Assembly (NCBI RefSeq): GCF_008014745.1
Contig: NZ_VPFD01000027.1
Location: 1-64,000 of the forward strand
DNA length: 64,000 nt
Reading direction: 5' to 3'
Source: Massilia arenae
GTDB lineage: Bacteria > Pseudomonadota > Gammaproteobacteria > Burkholderiales > Burkholderiaceae_D
This document shows, one piece after another, positions 33,738 through 45,349 of this stretch. Position 1 is the first letter of the stretch. Every line of letters starts with the position of its first letter. The notes below the pieces were generated by a model. The model ran no database searches and was not told the DNA's origin. It was given only the letters and a program-made list of their open reading frames with translations. The position numbers were made by a program, and so were the translations under genes.

Positions 33738-34766
33738 TCAGCGTTGGACCACGATCGGCTTGAAGCCCAGGCTGGAGGGCAACGCGCGCATCGCTTCCAT
33801 CGCTTCGGCGCGGCTGGCATAGGGACCGCCATACAGGCGGTTCAGCGAACCTACTTTCACCACCTCGAGCTTGCCCAACTCGACGCCGGCATTGGTGATC
33901 TTCTGGCCCATCGCCTCGGCGGTGCCGGCCCGGCCATAGGCGCCGAACTGGATGAAATAGCGGCCGGCGCTGGCCGGCGCCGGCTCCGGCTCGTCAGCAG
34001 CCGGCTCGGCCTGCCTCACCAGCGCCGCGCTATCGGAATGGATCCGGTCTTCCAGCATCAGTGCCTCGATCTCGGGCGGCGCCGATTGCGCGATCGATGC
34101 GACTTCGCGCCGCACGGCGGCGATCTGCGCCGGCGGGACGATCGGATCGCCCGGGAACAGGCGCTCGATCTCGACTTCGTGGCTCCCCTTGCCCAGCAGG
34201 CCGAGCTTGAGCGCCGCCGTGTACGAAACGTCGATGATGCGGCTGGCGTGGAAGGGGCCGCGGTCGTTGATGCGCACCACGACCGAATTGCCGGTATCGA
34301 GGCTGGTCACCCGCACATAGGACGGAATCGGCAGGGTCGGATGCGCGGCCGTCATCTTGTACATATCGTACAGTTCGCCGGACGCCGTGCGCTGGCCGTG
34401 GAATTTGACGCCATACCAGGTGCTGACGCCGCGCGCGCTATACGGCACGTCATTCCCCAGCGGCGTATAGGTCTTGCCCAGCACCGTGTAGGGACGGCTG
34501 GTCCACTTGTTGAAAGGCTCGGCCTTGACCACGGCGTCCGGCACGTCAAGCAGGCCGTCGGGGATGTTGTCGCCGGGGCCGTCATCCTTGTAATAGCCGC
34601 CGCGGCCCGACTTGGCGGCCGGTAGCTGGGGCGCCTTGCCATGCTTGGCGGTCGGTTTATGTGGCCAGGGGAAAGGATTGAGCCGTTTGTGTTCTCCGGT
34701 GCTGCTGCAGGCCGATACCAGGATGGCAACCGGTATGACCGCCAGGAAGCTTGTACGAACGCCCAT
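33738..34766 (-). CDS. rlpA: RlpA lipoprotein, septal lytic transglycosylase
   Basis: An outer-membrane lipoprotein of 342 residues. The lipobox is AILVSAC with Cys20 as the lipidated residue. The double-psi beta-barrel domain (STWYGVKFHGQRTASGE, TSLDTGNSVVVRINDRGPF, RIIDVSYTAA) is the RlpA catalytic fold, and a C-terminal SPOR domain (GRYFIQFGAYGRAGTA) targets denuded glycan. Some RlpA proteins cleave such glycans during daughter-cell separation. It is last in the mre/mrd operon, 19 bases after rodA. Confidence 0.93.
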   Translation of the reverse strand: MGVRTSFLAVIPVAILVSACSSTGEHKRLNPFPWPHKPTAKHGKAPQLPAAKSGRGGYYKDDGPGDNIPDGLLDVPDAVVKAEPFNKWTSRPYTVLGKTYTPLGNDVPYSARGVSTWYGVKFHGQRTASGELYDMYKMTAAHPTLPIPSYVRVTSLDTGNSVVVRINDRGPFHASRIIDVSYTAALKLGLLGKGSHEVEIERLFPGDPIVPPAQIAAVRREVASIAQSAPPEIEALMLEDRIHSDSAALVRQAEPAADEPEPAPASAGRYFIQFGAYGRAGTAEAMGQKITNAGVELGKLEVVKVGSLNRLYGGPYASRAEAMEAMRALPSSLGFKPIVVQR

Positions 34767-34785
34767 TGGCTGTCCTTTATGAAAT

Positions 34786-35904
34786 CTAAGTCTGCACCAG
34801 TTTACGATGTCTTTGAATACTCATCAATATGCCGGCGCCAAGGCCGAGTGTGATAAATGCCGTGCCGCCGTAACTCATGAAGGGTAGCGGCACCCCCACG
34901 ACAGGCAATATCCCTGAGACCATGCCCATATTGACGAAGGCATAAGTAAAGAAAATCATCGCAATCGAGCCGGCCAGCAGGCGGCCGAAGGTGTTCGGCG
35001 CATTGGCCGCGATCATCAGGCCGCGTCCGATCAGGAGCAGGTAGACGAACAGCAGGAACAGGTTGCCAATCAGGCCGAATTCCTCGGAATACACGGAGAA
35101 CACGAAGTCGGTAGTGCGTTCCGGCACGAATTCCAGGTAGCCCTGGGTGCCCTGCATATAGCCCTTGCCGTTCAGGCCACCGGAGCCGATCGCGATGATC
35201 GACTGGATGATGTGGAAGCCCTTGCCCAGCGGGTCGGAGGTCGGGTCGATCAGGGTCATCACCCGCTGGCGCTGGTAGTCGTGCATCATCGACCAGCCGA
35301 TCGGCAGGAAGGCCAGCACGCTCACCGTCACCGCGGCGATCGCCTTCCACGACAGGCCGGCCAGGAAGATCACGTACAGGCCCGACGACGCGACCAGCAG
35401 CGAGGTGCCCAGGTCGGGCTGCTCCATGATGAGGGCGACCGGGATCATCAGGATCACGGCGGCCACGATGTAATGCCGCCAGCCGGCCACCTGGGCCCGG
35501 GTCTGGAAGTACCAGGCCAGCATCAGCGGCAGGCCGATCTTCATGATCTCGGATGGCTGGATGTCGATGACGCCGATGTGCAGCCAGCGCTGCGCGCCCT
35601 TCTTGATCAGGCCGAACATCGCGACCGCGACCAGCAGGGACACGCCGATCGCGTAGACCGGCACCGCCAGCCGCATCAGGTTTTGCGGCGCGATGTTCGC
35701 GGCCACCCACATCACCGCGAACGACAACAGGAAGTTGCGGATCTGGTGCTCGACCCGGTCCGGGAAATCGGCGCCGGCCGACATCATGGTGACCATGCTG
35801 ATCGTCACCAGCATGGCCAGGATCAGGGTCAGCGGCAGGTCGAACACCGTGAAATACGGGCGCAGGCGGCGGCGCAGCGAGCGCCGTTCTGGAATATGGG
35901 CCAT
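34786..35904 (-). CDS. rodA: Rod-shape SEDS glycosyltransferase RodA
   Basis: A ten-helix inner-membrane peptidoglycan polymerase of 372 residues, partner of PBP2 in lateral wall synthesis. SEDS features include FGLIKKGAQRWLHIG, QPSEIMKIGLPLMLAW, EQPDLGTSLLV and the C-terminal PVVGVPLPFMSYGGT. It follows mrdA by three bases. Confidence 0.96.
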   Translation of the reverse strand: MAHIPERRSLRRRLRPYFTVFDLPLTLILAMLVTISMVTMMSAGADFPDRVEHQIRNFLLSFAVMWVAANIAPQNLMRLAVPVYAIGVSLLVAVAMFGLIKKGAQRWLHIGVIDIQPSEIMKIGLPLMLAWYFQTRAQVAGWRHYIVAAVILMIPVALIMEQPDLGTSLLVASSGLYVIFLAGLSWKAIAAVTVSVLAFLPIGWSMMHDYQRQRVMTLIDPTSDPLGKGFHIIQSIIAIGSGGLNGKGYMQGTQGYLEFVPERTTDFVFSVYSEEFGLIGNLFLLFVYLLLIGRGLMIAANAPNTFGRLLAGSIAMIFFTYAFVNMGMVSGILPVVGVPLPFMSYGGTAFITLGLGAGILMSIQRHRKLVQT

Positions 35905-35907
35905 GGC

Positions 35908-37854
35908 TTACTCGGTTCGGGTGGCGATGACGGGGGCCGCAGCCGGCGCCGCCTTCTTGACGGTGACGGGACGAGCGCCTTCCTTCGGTTCCGGCGGTGG
36001 CGCCGGACGCTTGCCGAGGATGGCGTAATCGAGCACCTTGCGCGCGATTGGCGCCGCCACGACGCCGCCGAAGCCGGCATTCTCGACCACCATCGCCAGC
36101 GCGATACGCGGTTGCTCGACCGGCGCGAAGGCGGTGAACAGCGCGTTGTCGCGATGGCGTTCGTCGATCGCATTGGCATCGTACTTCTTGCCGCGCAGGC
36201 CGATCACCTGCGCAGTGCCGGTCTTGCCGGCCGAGGAATACGTGGCGGTGGAGAAGGCGCGTTGCCCGGTGCCTTCGCGCATCACGCCGGCCATCGCATC
36301 CTTGATGAAGTCGAGGTGCTCCTGCTTCATCGCCAGGCGCCGGGTTTCCTTGGGCACCGTCAGGGTGCGCTCGCGGGTGATGCCGTCCTCGATCATCTTG
36401 ACCAGGTGCGGCTTCATCACCACGCCGTCATTGGCCAGGATCGCGGTCGCATGCGCCAGCTGCAGCATGGTGTAGTGGTTGAAGCCCTGCCCGATCGAGA
36501 TCGAGATGGTGTCGCCGCCCACCCATTTCTGGGCCGCGCGGTTGCGCTTGAAGCGCTCGGCCTTCCATTCCTTCGACGGCAGCACGCCGACTTTTTCATG
36601 ATCGAGATCGATCCCGGTCGGCTGGCCGAAACCGAATTCGCGCATGAATTTGGAGATGTTGTCGATCCCCATCTCGTTGCCCAGCTGGTAGTAATAGGTG
36701 TCGCAGGAGTGGGCGATCGAGTGGTACATATTGACGATGCCGTGGCCGCCCGGCTTGTCGTCGTTAAAGCGGTGCCCGCCCAGCATGAAGAAGCCGGGGT
36801 CGCGGATCGCGTCCTGCGGACGGCGGTAGCCCATCTCGAGCGCCGCCAGCGACATGAAGGGCTTGAAGGTCGAACCAGGCGGATAGGTGCCCGACAGCGG
36901 ACGGTTCATCAGTGGCCGGTCGAGCGAGGTGTTCAACTCGTTCCAGCTCTGGTAATCGATGCCGTCGACGAACAGGTTCGGATCGAAGCCGGGCCGCGAG
37001 ACGTAGGCCAGCACGTCGCCGGTTGACGGTTCGATCGCCACCAGCGCGCCGCGGTGGTCGCCGAAGGCTTCCTCGGCGACCTTCTGCAGCTCGATGTCGA
37101 TCGACAGGATCAGGTTGCTGCCCGGGACCGGCGCCGTGCGCTTGAGCGTGCGGATCGCGCGGCCGCCGGCCGAGCGCTCCACCTGCTCGTAGCCCGTGAC
37201 GCCGTGCAGCTGGCGCTCGTAGCGCTTCTCGACGCCTTCCTTGCCGATATGGTCGGTGCCGTTGTAGTTGGCGGCGTCGTCACCCTCCTCGATCGCGGCG
37301 GCTTCCTTGGCGTTGATGCGGCCGATGTAGCCGATCACGTGCGAGGCCACCTCGCCCATCGGGTACTGGCGGAACAGGCGCGCCTGCACCTCGACGCCGG
37401 GAAAACGGAAACGCTGGGCGGTGAAGCGCGCCACCTCGTCATCGGTCAGGCGGGTGCGCAGCGGCACGCTGGCGAAGCTGCGCGACTCTTCGCGCAGGCG
37501 CTTGAAGCGGCGCCGGTCGCGCGCATCGATCGCCACCAGCTTGGCCAGCTCGTCGATCACCGATTCCATGTCGGCCTGCAGCTTGGACGGCGTGATCTCG
37601 AGCGTATAGGCGGAATAGTTGCGCGCCAGGACCACGCCGTTGCGGTCCACGATCAGGCCCCGGTTGGGCACGATCGGCACCAGCGCGATGCGGTTGTCCT
37701 CGGCCTGCGCCGCGTACTGGTCGTGGTGCAGCACCTGCAGCCAGACCACGCGCGCGACCAGCAGGCCGAAGCAGATGAAGACGAGCGCCACCAGCGCCGT
37801 GAGGCGCATCCGGAACTGGTGGATCTCGCGGTCGCTGTCCTTGAACTCGGTCAT
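35908..37854 (-). CDS. mrdA: Penicillin-binding protein 2
   Basis: Transpeptidase of the elongasome, 648 residues. An N-terminal membrane anchor (LVALVFICFGLLVARVVWLQ) and dimerisation/pedestal domain precede the transpeptidase domain. The active-site motifs are PGSTFKP (nucleophile Ser), SCD as the SxN-type motif, and KTGTAQ. The C-terminal 30 residues are a Pro/Ala/Lys-rich tail. It sits between mreD (16-base gap) and rodA. Confidence 0.96.
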   Translation of the reverse strand: MTEFKDSDREIHQFRMRLTALVALVFICFGLLVARVVWLQVLHHDQYAAQAEDNRIALVPIVPNRGLIVDRNGVVLARNYSAYTLEITPSKLQADMESVIDELAKLVAIDARDRRRFKRLREESRSFASVPLRTRLTDDEVARFTAQRFRFPGVEVQARLFRQYPMGEVASHVIGYIGRINAKEAAAIEEGDDAANYNGTDHIGKEGVEKRYERQLHGVTGYEQVERSAGGRAIRTLKRTAPVPGSNLILSIDIELQKVAEEAFGDHRGALVAIEPSTGDVLAYVSRPGFDPNLFVDGIDYQSWNELNTSLDRPLMNRPLSGTYPPGSTFKPFMSLAALEMGYRRPQDAIRDPGFFMLGGHRFNDDKPGGHGIVNMYHSIAHSCDTYYYQLGNEMGIDNISKFMREFGFGQPTGIDLDHEKVGVLPSKEWKAERFKRNRAAQKWVGGDTISISIGQGFNHYTMLQLAHATAILANDGVVMKPHLVKMIEDGITRERTLTVPKETRRLAMKQEHLDFIKDAMAGVMREGTGQRAFSTATYSSAGKTGTAQVIGLRGKKYDANAIDERHRDNALFTAFAPVEQPRIALAMVVENAGFGGVVAAPIARKVLDYAILGKRPAPPPEPKEGARPVTVKKAAPAAAPVIATRTE

Positions 37855-37870
37855 TCTCGAAAAAACCTCG

Positions 37871-38389
37871 TCAGATCGGGCGGGTATGGTCGCGGTCGAC
37901 GGCGCGCCGCTGCGGCGCCAGCAGCAGCCAGGTGATCACCGGCCACATGGCCACCGCCACCACGCTCTCGACGAACGGCAGCAGGCCGGGGAAGCGGCCG
38001 GAAACGATCATGTGCACGACCAGCTGGATGGCCTGGGCCAGCAGCAGCAGCGGGAACACGTGCATGGCCTGGGTCAGCAGCGGGAACCACAGCACGCGGC
38101 GGTGGATCATGATGGCCAGGTAGGACAGCACGGTGTAGGCGAGCGCGTTCTCACCCAGCAGGCTGGCGTCGTGCACGTCCATCAACAGGCCCATGCAGAA
38201 GGCGACGCCGATGCCGACCTTGCGCGGCTGGTGGATGCCCCAGAACACCAGCACCAGCGCGACGAAGTCGGGCGCCCCGACCCAGCGGCCCCAGGGCATC
38301 AGGTTGAGCATGAAGGCGCACACCAGGCTGAAGGCGATGAACAGCGGGCTGACGGGCAGCAGGATGTAATGCGGACGGCGACCGGGCAT
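37871..38389 (-). CDS. mreD: Rod shape-determining protein MreD
   Basis: A 172-residue polytopic inner-membrane protein with about five or six helices (LFIAFSLVCAFMLNLM, DFVALVLVFWGIH). It belongs to the elongasome with MreC and RodA. Recognition rests on topology, the WxHxxR-type segment WGIHQPRKVGIGVAF and position between mreC (6-base gap) and mrdA. Confidence 0.92.
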   Translation of the reverse strand: MPGRRPHYILLPVSPLFIAFSLVCAFMLNLMPWGRWVGAPDFVALVLVFWGIHQPRKVGIGVAFCMGLLMDVHDASLLGENALAYTVLSYLAIMIHRRVLWFPLLTQAMHVFPLLLLAQAIQLVVHMIVSGRFPGLLPFVESVVAVAMWPVITWLLLAPQRRAVDRDHTRPI

Positions 38390-38395
38390 GGCGGC

Positions 38396-39487
38396 TTACT
38401 CCGTTCGGGCGGCCGGCGCAGGCGCGGTCGCAGTCGTTGCAGGTGGCGTGGCGGCCGCCGGACGTGGCGTGGCCGGTGGAGTCGCCGCAGGCTGGCTGGC
38501 CGGCGTCGGCGCGCCATTGGTGGGGGCCGGGGCGGCGGGCCCGCCGGCCGCCGGCAGCGGCGAGGCCGGCAGCGGCAGCGGCGGCACCGGCGCCATCTTC
38601 GGCATATTGCGTCGGCTGGCGGCAGGCGGCGCCTCCGGACCCGGGCGCGGCGGCAAGGCATTGTGCGACATGATCACCAGCACCTGGCGATTGCGGTCGA
38701 TGCCGGCCAGCGGCTGGCCGACCACGCGGCCGAACGAGCCGGCGGCCTTCTCGACCTGGGTCACGCGCGCCACCGCCAGGCCGGCCGGGTATATCCCGTC
38801 CAGGCCCGAGGTCACCAGCACGTCGCCCACCTGGATGTCGGCGTCCTGGGCCACGAAGCGCAGGTCGAGCAGGCCCGTATTGCCGCGGCCATAGACGATG
38901 CTGCGCAAGCCGCTGCGCAGCACCTGCACCGGAATGGCCTGGTCCTTGTCCGTCAGCAGCGTGACTTCGGAGGTGAACGGGAACACGCGGGTGACCTGGC
39001 CGACCACGCCGGCGTGGTCGATCACCGGCAGGCCGAGCGACACGTCGTCGCGCGAACCGCGGTTGATCACGATGCGGCGGGTGGACGGGTCGCGTGCGTC
39101 ATACAGGATCTCGGCCATCTGCGACTGCACCGGCAACTGCTGCTTGCCTTCCATCAGGCGTCGCAGATGCGCGTTCTCGGCCATCTGGAACTGGGCCTGC
39201 TGCAGCAACTGGGCGCGCGCCAGCTCCTGGTGCTTGAGGGCCTGGACTTCCTTCTGCAAGGTCGACAGCGACGAGAAATAATCGCCCATATTGGCCAGCG
39301 CCTCGCGTGGCATCAGGGCCGCCATCTGCATCGGATAGAGCACGGTGGCCGCGACCTGGCGCACGCCGGACAGCAATCCCATGCGGGCGTCGACGAACAG
39401 CAATACGATGGCGATCAGTGCGCAGACCATCGCCTTGACTCGTGCTGGGGCGCCTTGTTTGAACAGCGGCGGAGGACTGTATTCCAT
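38396..39487 (-). CDS. mreC: Rod shape-determining protein MreC
   Basis: A bitopic periplasmic scaffold of 363 residues. It has an N-terminal membrane helix, a coiled coil (YFSSLSTLQKEVQALKHQE), and the two-lobed beta-barrel core (VINRGSRDDVSLGLPVID, GLLDLRFVAQDADIQVGD, VTSGLDGIYPAGLAVARV). The last 80 residues are an unusually long Pro/Ala/Thr-rich tail. It links MreB filaments to PBP2. The gap to mreB is about 100 bases, so an extra promoter is possible there. Confidence 0.95.
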   Translation of the reverse strand: MEYSPPPLFKQGAPARVKAMVCALIAIVLLFVDARMGLLSGVRQVAATVLYPMQMAALMPREALANMGDYFSSLSTLQKEVQALKHQELARAQLLQQAQFQMAENAHLRRLMEGKQQLPVQSQMAEILYDARDPSTRRIVINRGSRDDVSLGLPVIDHAGVVGQVTRVFPFTSEVTLLTDKDQAIPVQVLRSGLRSIVYGRGNTGLLDLRFVAQDADIQVGDVLVTSGLDGIYPAGLAVARVTQVEKAAGSFGRVVGQPLAGIDRNRQVLVIMSHNALPPRPGPEAPPAASRRNMPKMAPVPPLPLPASPLPAAGGPAAPAPTNGAPTPASQPAATPPATPRPAAATPPATTATAPAPAARTE

Positions 39488-39587
39488 GACGTCCGTTGGT
39501 GATAACGCGGGCGATCAATACCAAGGCGGGCAGATGCGCGCAGCTTGTGACCGCACGCCCTGCCCGCCCCCGTCGATCATGTGCGTC

Positions 39588-40946
<1,359 letters not shown>

Positions 40947-41246
40947 ATGTCCCTGACCCTTTCCGACGTAAAACGCATCGCCAATCTGGCCCAGCTCGAC
41001 ATGGACGAAGCCCATGCCGAGACCGCGCTGGCCGAGCTGAACGGCATCTTCGCGCTGGCCGAGCAGATGCAGGCGGTCGATACCACCGGCGTGGCGCCGC
41101 TGGCCCAGCCGCTGTCGGCCATCCTGGCCCTGCCGCTGCGCCTGCGCGACGATGCGGTGACCGAAGAGAACCGCCGCGAGGACTACCAGGCGCCGGCGCC
41201 GAAGGCGCAGGATGGCCTGTACCTGGTGCCGAAGGTCATCGAGTAA
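40947..41246 (+). CDS. gatC: Asp-tRNA(Asn)/Glu-tRNA(Gln) amidotransferase subunit C
   Basis: The small stabilising subunit of the tRNA-dependent amidotransferase; 99 residues. The family pattern begins [18 protein letters not shown] and ends with [12 protein letters not shown] and [10 protein letters not shown]. The internal ATG gives the standard length. It is first in gatCAB. Confidence 0.95.
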   Translation: MSLTLSDVKRIANLAQLDMDEAHAETALAELNGIFALAEQMQAVDTTGVAPLAQPLSAILALPLRLRDDAVTEENRREDYQAPAPKAQDGLYLVPKVIE

Positions 41247-41285
41247 ACCGCCGCTTTCACGAATCGCTTAAAGATCGAACCGCAC

Positions 41286-42761
41286 ATGCATAACAAGACC
41301 ATCAAGGAGCTGTCCGCGCTCCTGCACTCGAAACAGGTGTCCGCGACCGAGCTGGCGCGCCACTACCTCGGCCGCATCGACGCGAGCGGGCACAACGCCT
41401 TCCTGCACGTGGACCACGAACTGACCTTGGCCCAGGCCGCGGCGGCCGACGACCGCCTGGCGCAGGGTACGGCCGGCCCGCTGACCGGCGTGCCGATCGC
41501 GCACAAGGACATTTTCGTCACCCGCGGCTGGCGCACCACGGCCGGCTCGAAGATGCTCGACGGTTACGTCAGCCCCTTCGATGCGACCGTCGTCGACCGC
41601 TTCAAGGCGGCCGGCATGGTCACCCTGGGCAAGGTCAACCTGGACGAATTCGCGATGGGTTCGGCCAACGAGAACTCGGCCTATGGCGCGGTGAAGAACC
41701 CGTGGGATGCCAGCGCCGTGCCGGGCGGTTCGTCGGGCGGCTCGGCCGCGGCGATCGCCGCGCGCCTGGCGCCGGCCGCCACCGCGACCGACACCGGCGG
41801 CTCGATCCGCCAGCCGGCCGCCTTCTGCGGCGTCACCGGCATCAAGCCGACCTATGGCCGCGTGTCGCGTTTCGGCATGATCGCCTTCGCCTCGTCGCTG
41901 GACCAGGGCGGCCCGATCGCCCAGACCGCCGAGGATTGCGCGCTGCTGCTCAACGAAATGATCGGCTTCGACGAACGCGATTCGACCAGCCTCACGGTCG
42001 AGCAGGGCAATCTGCGCGAAGACTATACGCGCGACTTGAACAAACCTTTGGACGGCCTGCGCATCGGCGTGCCGTCTGAATACTTCGGCGAAGGCCTGGC
42101 TAGCGACGTCGAAGGCGCGGTGCGCGCGGCGCTCGAGCAGTTCGTGAAACTGGGCGCTGTCCTGGTCGACATCTCGCTGCCGAAGACGGCGCTGTCGATT
42201 CCGACCTATTACATCATCGCGCCGGCCGAAGCCTCGTCGAACCTGTCGCGCTTCGACGGCGTGCGCTACGGCCACCGCGCTGCGGAGTACAAGGATTTGC
42301 AGGACATGTACCGCAAAACCCGCGCCGAAGGCTTCGGCAGCGAGGTCAAACGCCGCATCCTGGTCGGCACCTATGTGCTGTGCCACGGCTACTACGACGC
42401 CTATTACGTGCAGGCGCAAAAGATCCGGCGCCTGATCGCCGACGACTTCCAGGCCGCCTTCGCCGACAAATGCGACGTGATCATGGGACCGGTGGCGCCG
42501 ACGGTGGCATGGGACCTGGGCTCCAAGGCCAATGACCCGGTGGCGAACTACCTGGCCGACATCTTCACGCTGTCGACCAGCCTGGCCGGCCTGCCCGGCA
42601 TGTCGATCCCCTGCGGTTTCGGCACCGGCGACAAGAACGGCAAGCGCCCGGTGGGCCTGCAAATCATCGGCAACTACTTCGCCGAGGCGAAGCTGCTGAA
42701 CATCGCGCACCAGTACCAGCAGGCGACCGACTGGCACCAGCGTACGCCCGAAGGCGTGTGA
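41286..42761 (+). CDS. gatA: Asp-tRNA(Asn)/Glu-tRNA(Gln) amidotransferase subunit A
   Basis: The amidase subunit that frees ammonia from glutamine; 491 residues. The Ser-cisSer-Lys triad motifs are [12 protein letters not shown] (Lys) and [16 protein letters not shown] followed by [13 protein letters not shown]. It is 39 bases downstream of gatC; gatB follows after 32 bases. Confidence 0.97.
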   Translation: MHNKTIKELSALLHSKQVSATELARHYLGRIDASGHNAFLHVDHELTLAQAAAADDRLAQGTAGPLTGVPIAHKDIFVTRGWRTTAGSKMLDGYVSPFDATVVDRFKAAGMVTLGKVNLDEFAMGSANENSAYGAVKNPWDASAVPGGSSGGSAAAIAARLAPAATATDTGGSIRQPAAFCGVTGIKPTYGRVSRFGMIAFASSLDQGGPIAQTAEDCALLLNEMIGFDERDSTSLTVEQGNLREDYTRDLNKPLDGLRIGVPSEYFGEGLASDVEGAVRAALEQFVKLGAVLVDISLPKTALSIPTYYIIAPAEASSNLSRFDGVRYGHRAAEYKDLQDMYRKTRAEGFGSEVKRRILVGTYVLCHGYYDAYYVQAQKIRRLIADDFQAAFADKCDVIMGPVAPTVAWDLGSKANDPVANYLADIFTLSTSLAGLPGMSIPCGFGTGDKNGKRPVGLQIIGNYFAEAKLLNIAHQYQQATDWHQRTPEGV

Positions 42762-42793
42762 TCCGCGACGCTACTGAACAAAGAGAGAACACT

Positions 42794-44254
42794 ATGCAAT
42801 GGGAAGTCGTCATCGGTCTTGAGAATCACGTCCAGCTCACGACCCAATCGAAAATCTTCAGCGGCAGCTCGATCCGTTTCGGCGCCGAGCCGAACACGCA
42901 GGCCAGCCCCGTCGACCTGGCGCTGCCGGGCGTGCTGCCGGTGCTGAACCGCGGCGCGGTCGAGCGCGCGATCCGTTTCGGCCTGGCGGTCGGCGCGAAG
43001 ATCGCGCCGCAGTCGGTCTTCGCGCGCAAGAATTATTTTTATCCCGACCTGCCTAAGGGTTACCAGATCAGCCAGTTCGAGGATCCGGTGGTCCAGGGCG
43101 GCACCGTCAGCTTCGCTTATGAAAAAGACGGCAAGCTCGAGACCAAGACCGTCAACCTGACCCGCGCCCACCTCGAGGAAGACGCCGGTAAATCGCTGCA
43201 TGAAGACTATGCCGGCATGAGCGGCATCGACCTGAATCGCGCCGGCACGCCGCTGCTGGAGATCGTGTCCGAGCCCGAGATGCGCAGCGCGAACGAGGCC
43301 GTGGCGTATGCGAAAGCGCTGCACTCGCTGGTGATGTGGCTGGGCGTCTGCGACGGCAATATGCAGGAGGGGTCGTTCCGCTGCGACGTCAACGTCTCGG
43401 TGCGTCCGGTCGGCCAGAAGGAATTCGGCACCCGCTGCGAGATCAAGAACCTGAACTCGTTCCGCTTCATGGAAGAGGCGATCCACTATGAAGTGCGGCG
43501 CCAGATCGAGCTGATCGAGGACGGCGGCAAGGTGATCCAGGCGACGCGCCTGTGGGACCCGGACCGTAAAGAGACGCGCTCGATGCGCACCAAGGAAGAC
43601 GCGCAGGATTACCGCTACTTCCCAGACCCCGACCTGCCGCCGCTGGTGATCGGCCAGGACTGGATCGACCGCGTAAAGGCCGAGATGCCCGAACTGCCAG
43701 GCGCCCTGCGCGCGCGCTTTACGGGCGAGTACGGCCTGCCGGAGTACGACAGCCTGGTCCTGACCTCGTCGAAGGCGATGGCTGGCTACTACGAAGCCGT
43801 GGTGGCGAAGGCCGGCAAGGAAAACGCCAAGGCGGCTGCCAACTGGATGATGGGCGACGTCTCGTCGACCCTGAACCGCGAAGGCGTGGACATCGGCGAC
43901 GCACCGGTGAACGCGGCGCAACTGGCGCTGCTGCTCAAGCGCATCGCCGACGGCACGATCTCGAACAAGGCCGGCAAGGAAGTCTTCGCCGCGATGTGGG
44001 AAGCCAAATCGGACGACGAGAACTTGGCCGACACCGTGATCGACCAGAAAGGCCTGAAGCAGATCTCCGACACGGGCGCGCTGGAAGCGATCGTCGACGA
44101 AGTCCTGGCCGCCAACGCCAAATCGGTCGAACAATACCGCGCCGGCAAAGAAGCCGCCATCAACGCCCTGATCGGCCAAGCGATGAAGGCCTCGAAAGGC
44201 AAGGCCAATCCCGCCCAAGTCACCGAACTGCTAAAACAAAAACTCGCCGGCTAA
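42794..44254 (+). CDS. gatB: Asp-tRNA(Asn)/Glu-tRNA(Gln) amidotransferase subunit B
   Basis: The tRNA-binding kinase/amidotransferase subunit; 486 residues. It begins [15 protein letters not shown], and includes [46 protein letters not shown] and a C-terminal YqeY-like domain. GAGAGAAC lies before the ATG. Its presence implies that this organism makes Gln-tRNA and/or Asn-tRNA by transamidation. Palindromic repeats follow. Confidence 0.97.
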   Translation: MQWEVVIGLENHVQLTTQSKIFSGSSIRFGAEPNTQASPVDLALPGVLPVLNRGAVERAIRFGLAVGAKIAPQSVFARKNYFYPDLPKGYQISQFEDPVVQGGTVSFAYEKDGKLETKTVNLTRAHLEEDAGKSLHEDYAGMSGIDLNRAGTPLLEIVSEPEMRSANEAVAYAKALHSLVMWLGVCDGNMQEGSFRCDVNVSVRPVGQKEFGTRCEIKNLNSFRFMEEAIHYEVRRQIELIEDGGKVIQATRLWDPDRKETRSMRTKEDAQDYRYFPDPDLPPLVIGQDWIDRVKAEMPELPGALRARFTGEYGLPEYDSLVLTSSKAMAGYYEAVVAKAGKENAKAAANWMMGDVSSTLNREGVDIGDAPVNAAQLALLLKRIADGTISNKAGKEVFAAMWEAKSDDENLADTVIDQKGLKQISDTGALEAIVDEVLAANAKSVEQYRAGKEAAINALIGQAMKASKGKANPAQVTELLKQKLAG

Positions 44255-44272
44255 CTCCCTAGCCCATCGACA

Positions 44273-44340
44273 ATGAGGGTCAGAGTAGAATTATTGAGCA
44301 ATTTCCCAAAATTGCCGGTAATTCGACTCTGACCCTCATT
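44273..44340. repeat. REP-like palindrome, unit A
   Basis: Arms AATGAGGGTCAGAGT and ACTCTGACCCTCATT lie 44273-44294 and 44319-44340 around a 24-base AT-rich loop that itself contains an AATT-rich dyad. It is the first of a cluster filling the gatB-pyrE gap. There is no transposase nearby. Confidence 0.8.
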
Positions 44341-44353
44341 GTTTTCAAGCGCA

Positions 44354-44437
44354 AGCAATTGCCCAAGTCTCGCACTCTGTCCCCACTTATTGAGCTCAAG
44401 CGAAAAATTGCTCAATAATTCGACTCTGACCCTCATT
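44354..44437. repeat. REP-like repeat, unit B (diverged)
   Basis: A diverged arm (ACTCTGTCCCCACTTATT, 44374-44391) is followed by an intact arm at 44416-44437, in the same orientation as the right arm of unit A. It looks like a decayed or half copy. Confidence 0.6.
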
Positions 44438-44558
44438 ACTCAGACGGTTCGAATTCCCCTGGAACCAACGATTTTTAGGCGCAATCCCCAAGCGCTCAGA
44501 CGACTCCCGCCTTTTGTATAACCAGGAAATTAAATCGAGCCCGCAGAGCAACAAAATA

Positions 44559-44626
44559 AATAGGGTCAGAGTCGAATTGTTTGACAACTTTGAGGAATTG
44601 CCCAATAAATCTACTCTGACCCTAAT
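44559..44626. repeat. REP-like palindrome, unit C
   Basis: Arms AATAGGGTCAGAGTCGAATT and TCTACTCTGACCCTAATT around a loop with the same CAA/TTG-rich core as unit A. It ends 15 bases from the pyrE stop, so it may also act as a transcription stop. Confidence 0.8.
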
Positions 44627-44641
44627 TGTTGGGTAATTGTT

Positions 44642-45316
44642 TTAGATGCCGTAGCGGGTGCGGTAGGCGGCGACGGCGTCTTTGTGCTGGGACAGGCTCG
44701 CGTCCTGGGTGTGGGTGTTGAGGTAGGTGAACAGGTCTTCGAGGTTGGCGATCGAGATCACGGGGATGTTGAATTCGCGCGAGACTTCTTGTACCGCGGA
44801 CAGTTCGGATAATTCGTCGTCCTTGCCGGAGCGCTCCATGCGGTCCAGGGCGATCAGGACGGCGGCCGGTTCGGCGCCGGCGGCGCGGATCATCGTTACC
44901 GATTCGCGCACCGAGGTGCCGGCCGAGATCACGTCGTCGATGATCACGACCTTGCCCTGCAGTTTGGCGCCGACGATGGTGCCGCCCTCGCCGTGGTCCT
45001 TCGCTTCCTTGCGGTTGTAGGCGAACGAGGTGTCGCGGCCCTTCGCCGCCAGGGCCACGGCCGTGGCGCTGGCCAGGGTGATGCCCTTGTAGGCCGGGCC
45101 GAAGAGCATGTCGAATTCGACGCCGGAGTCGAGCAGGGTCTGGGCGTAGAACTGGGACAGCTTGCCCAGCGTGGCGCCGTCATGGAACAGGCCGGCGTTG
45201 AAGAAGTACGGCGACAGACGGCCGGCCTTGGTCGTGAATTGGCCGAACCTCAATACTTCGGCCTCGACCGAAAAACCGATGAATTGCTGGCGCAGGTCGC
45301 TCCGCAGTTCGCTCAT
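44642..45316 (-). CDS. pyrE: Orotate phosphoribosyltransferase
   Basis: Converts orotate and PRPP to orotidine 5'-monophosphate in pyrimidine synthesis. It has 224 residues, with the PRPP-binding loop [17 protein letters not shown] and the substrate region [42 protein letters not shown] precedes the ATG. Monocistronic. Confidence 0.97.
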   Translation of the reverse strand: MSELRSDLRQQFIGFSVEAEVLRFGQFTTKAGRLSPYFFNAGLFHDGATLGKLSQFYAQTLLDSGVEFDMLFGPAYKGITLASATAVALAAKGRDTSFAYNRKEAKDHGEGGTIVGAKLQGKVVIIDDVISAGTSVRESVTMIRAAGAEPAAVLIALDRMERSGKDDELSELSAVQEVSREFNIPVISIANLEDLFTYLNTHTQDASLSQHKDAVAAYRTRYGI

Positions 45317-45349
45317 ATACTTCTCCCCTGAATGTCGAAAGCGGCTATT

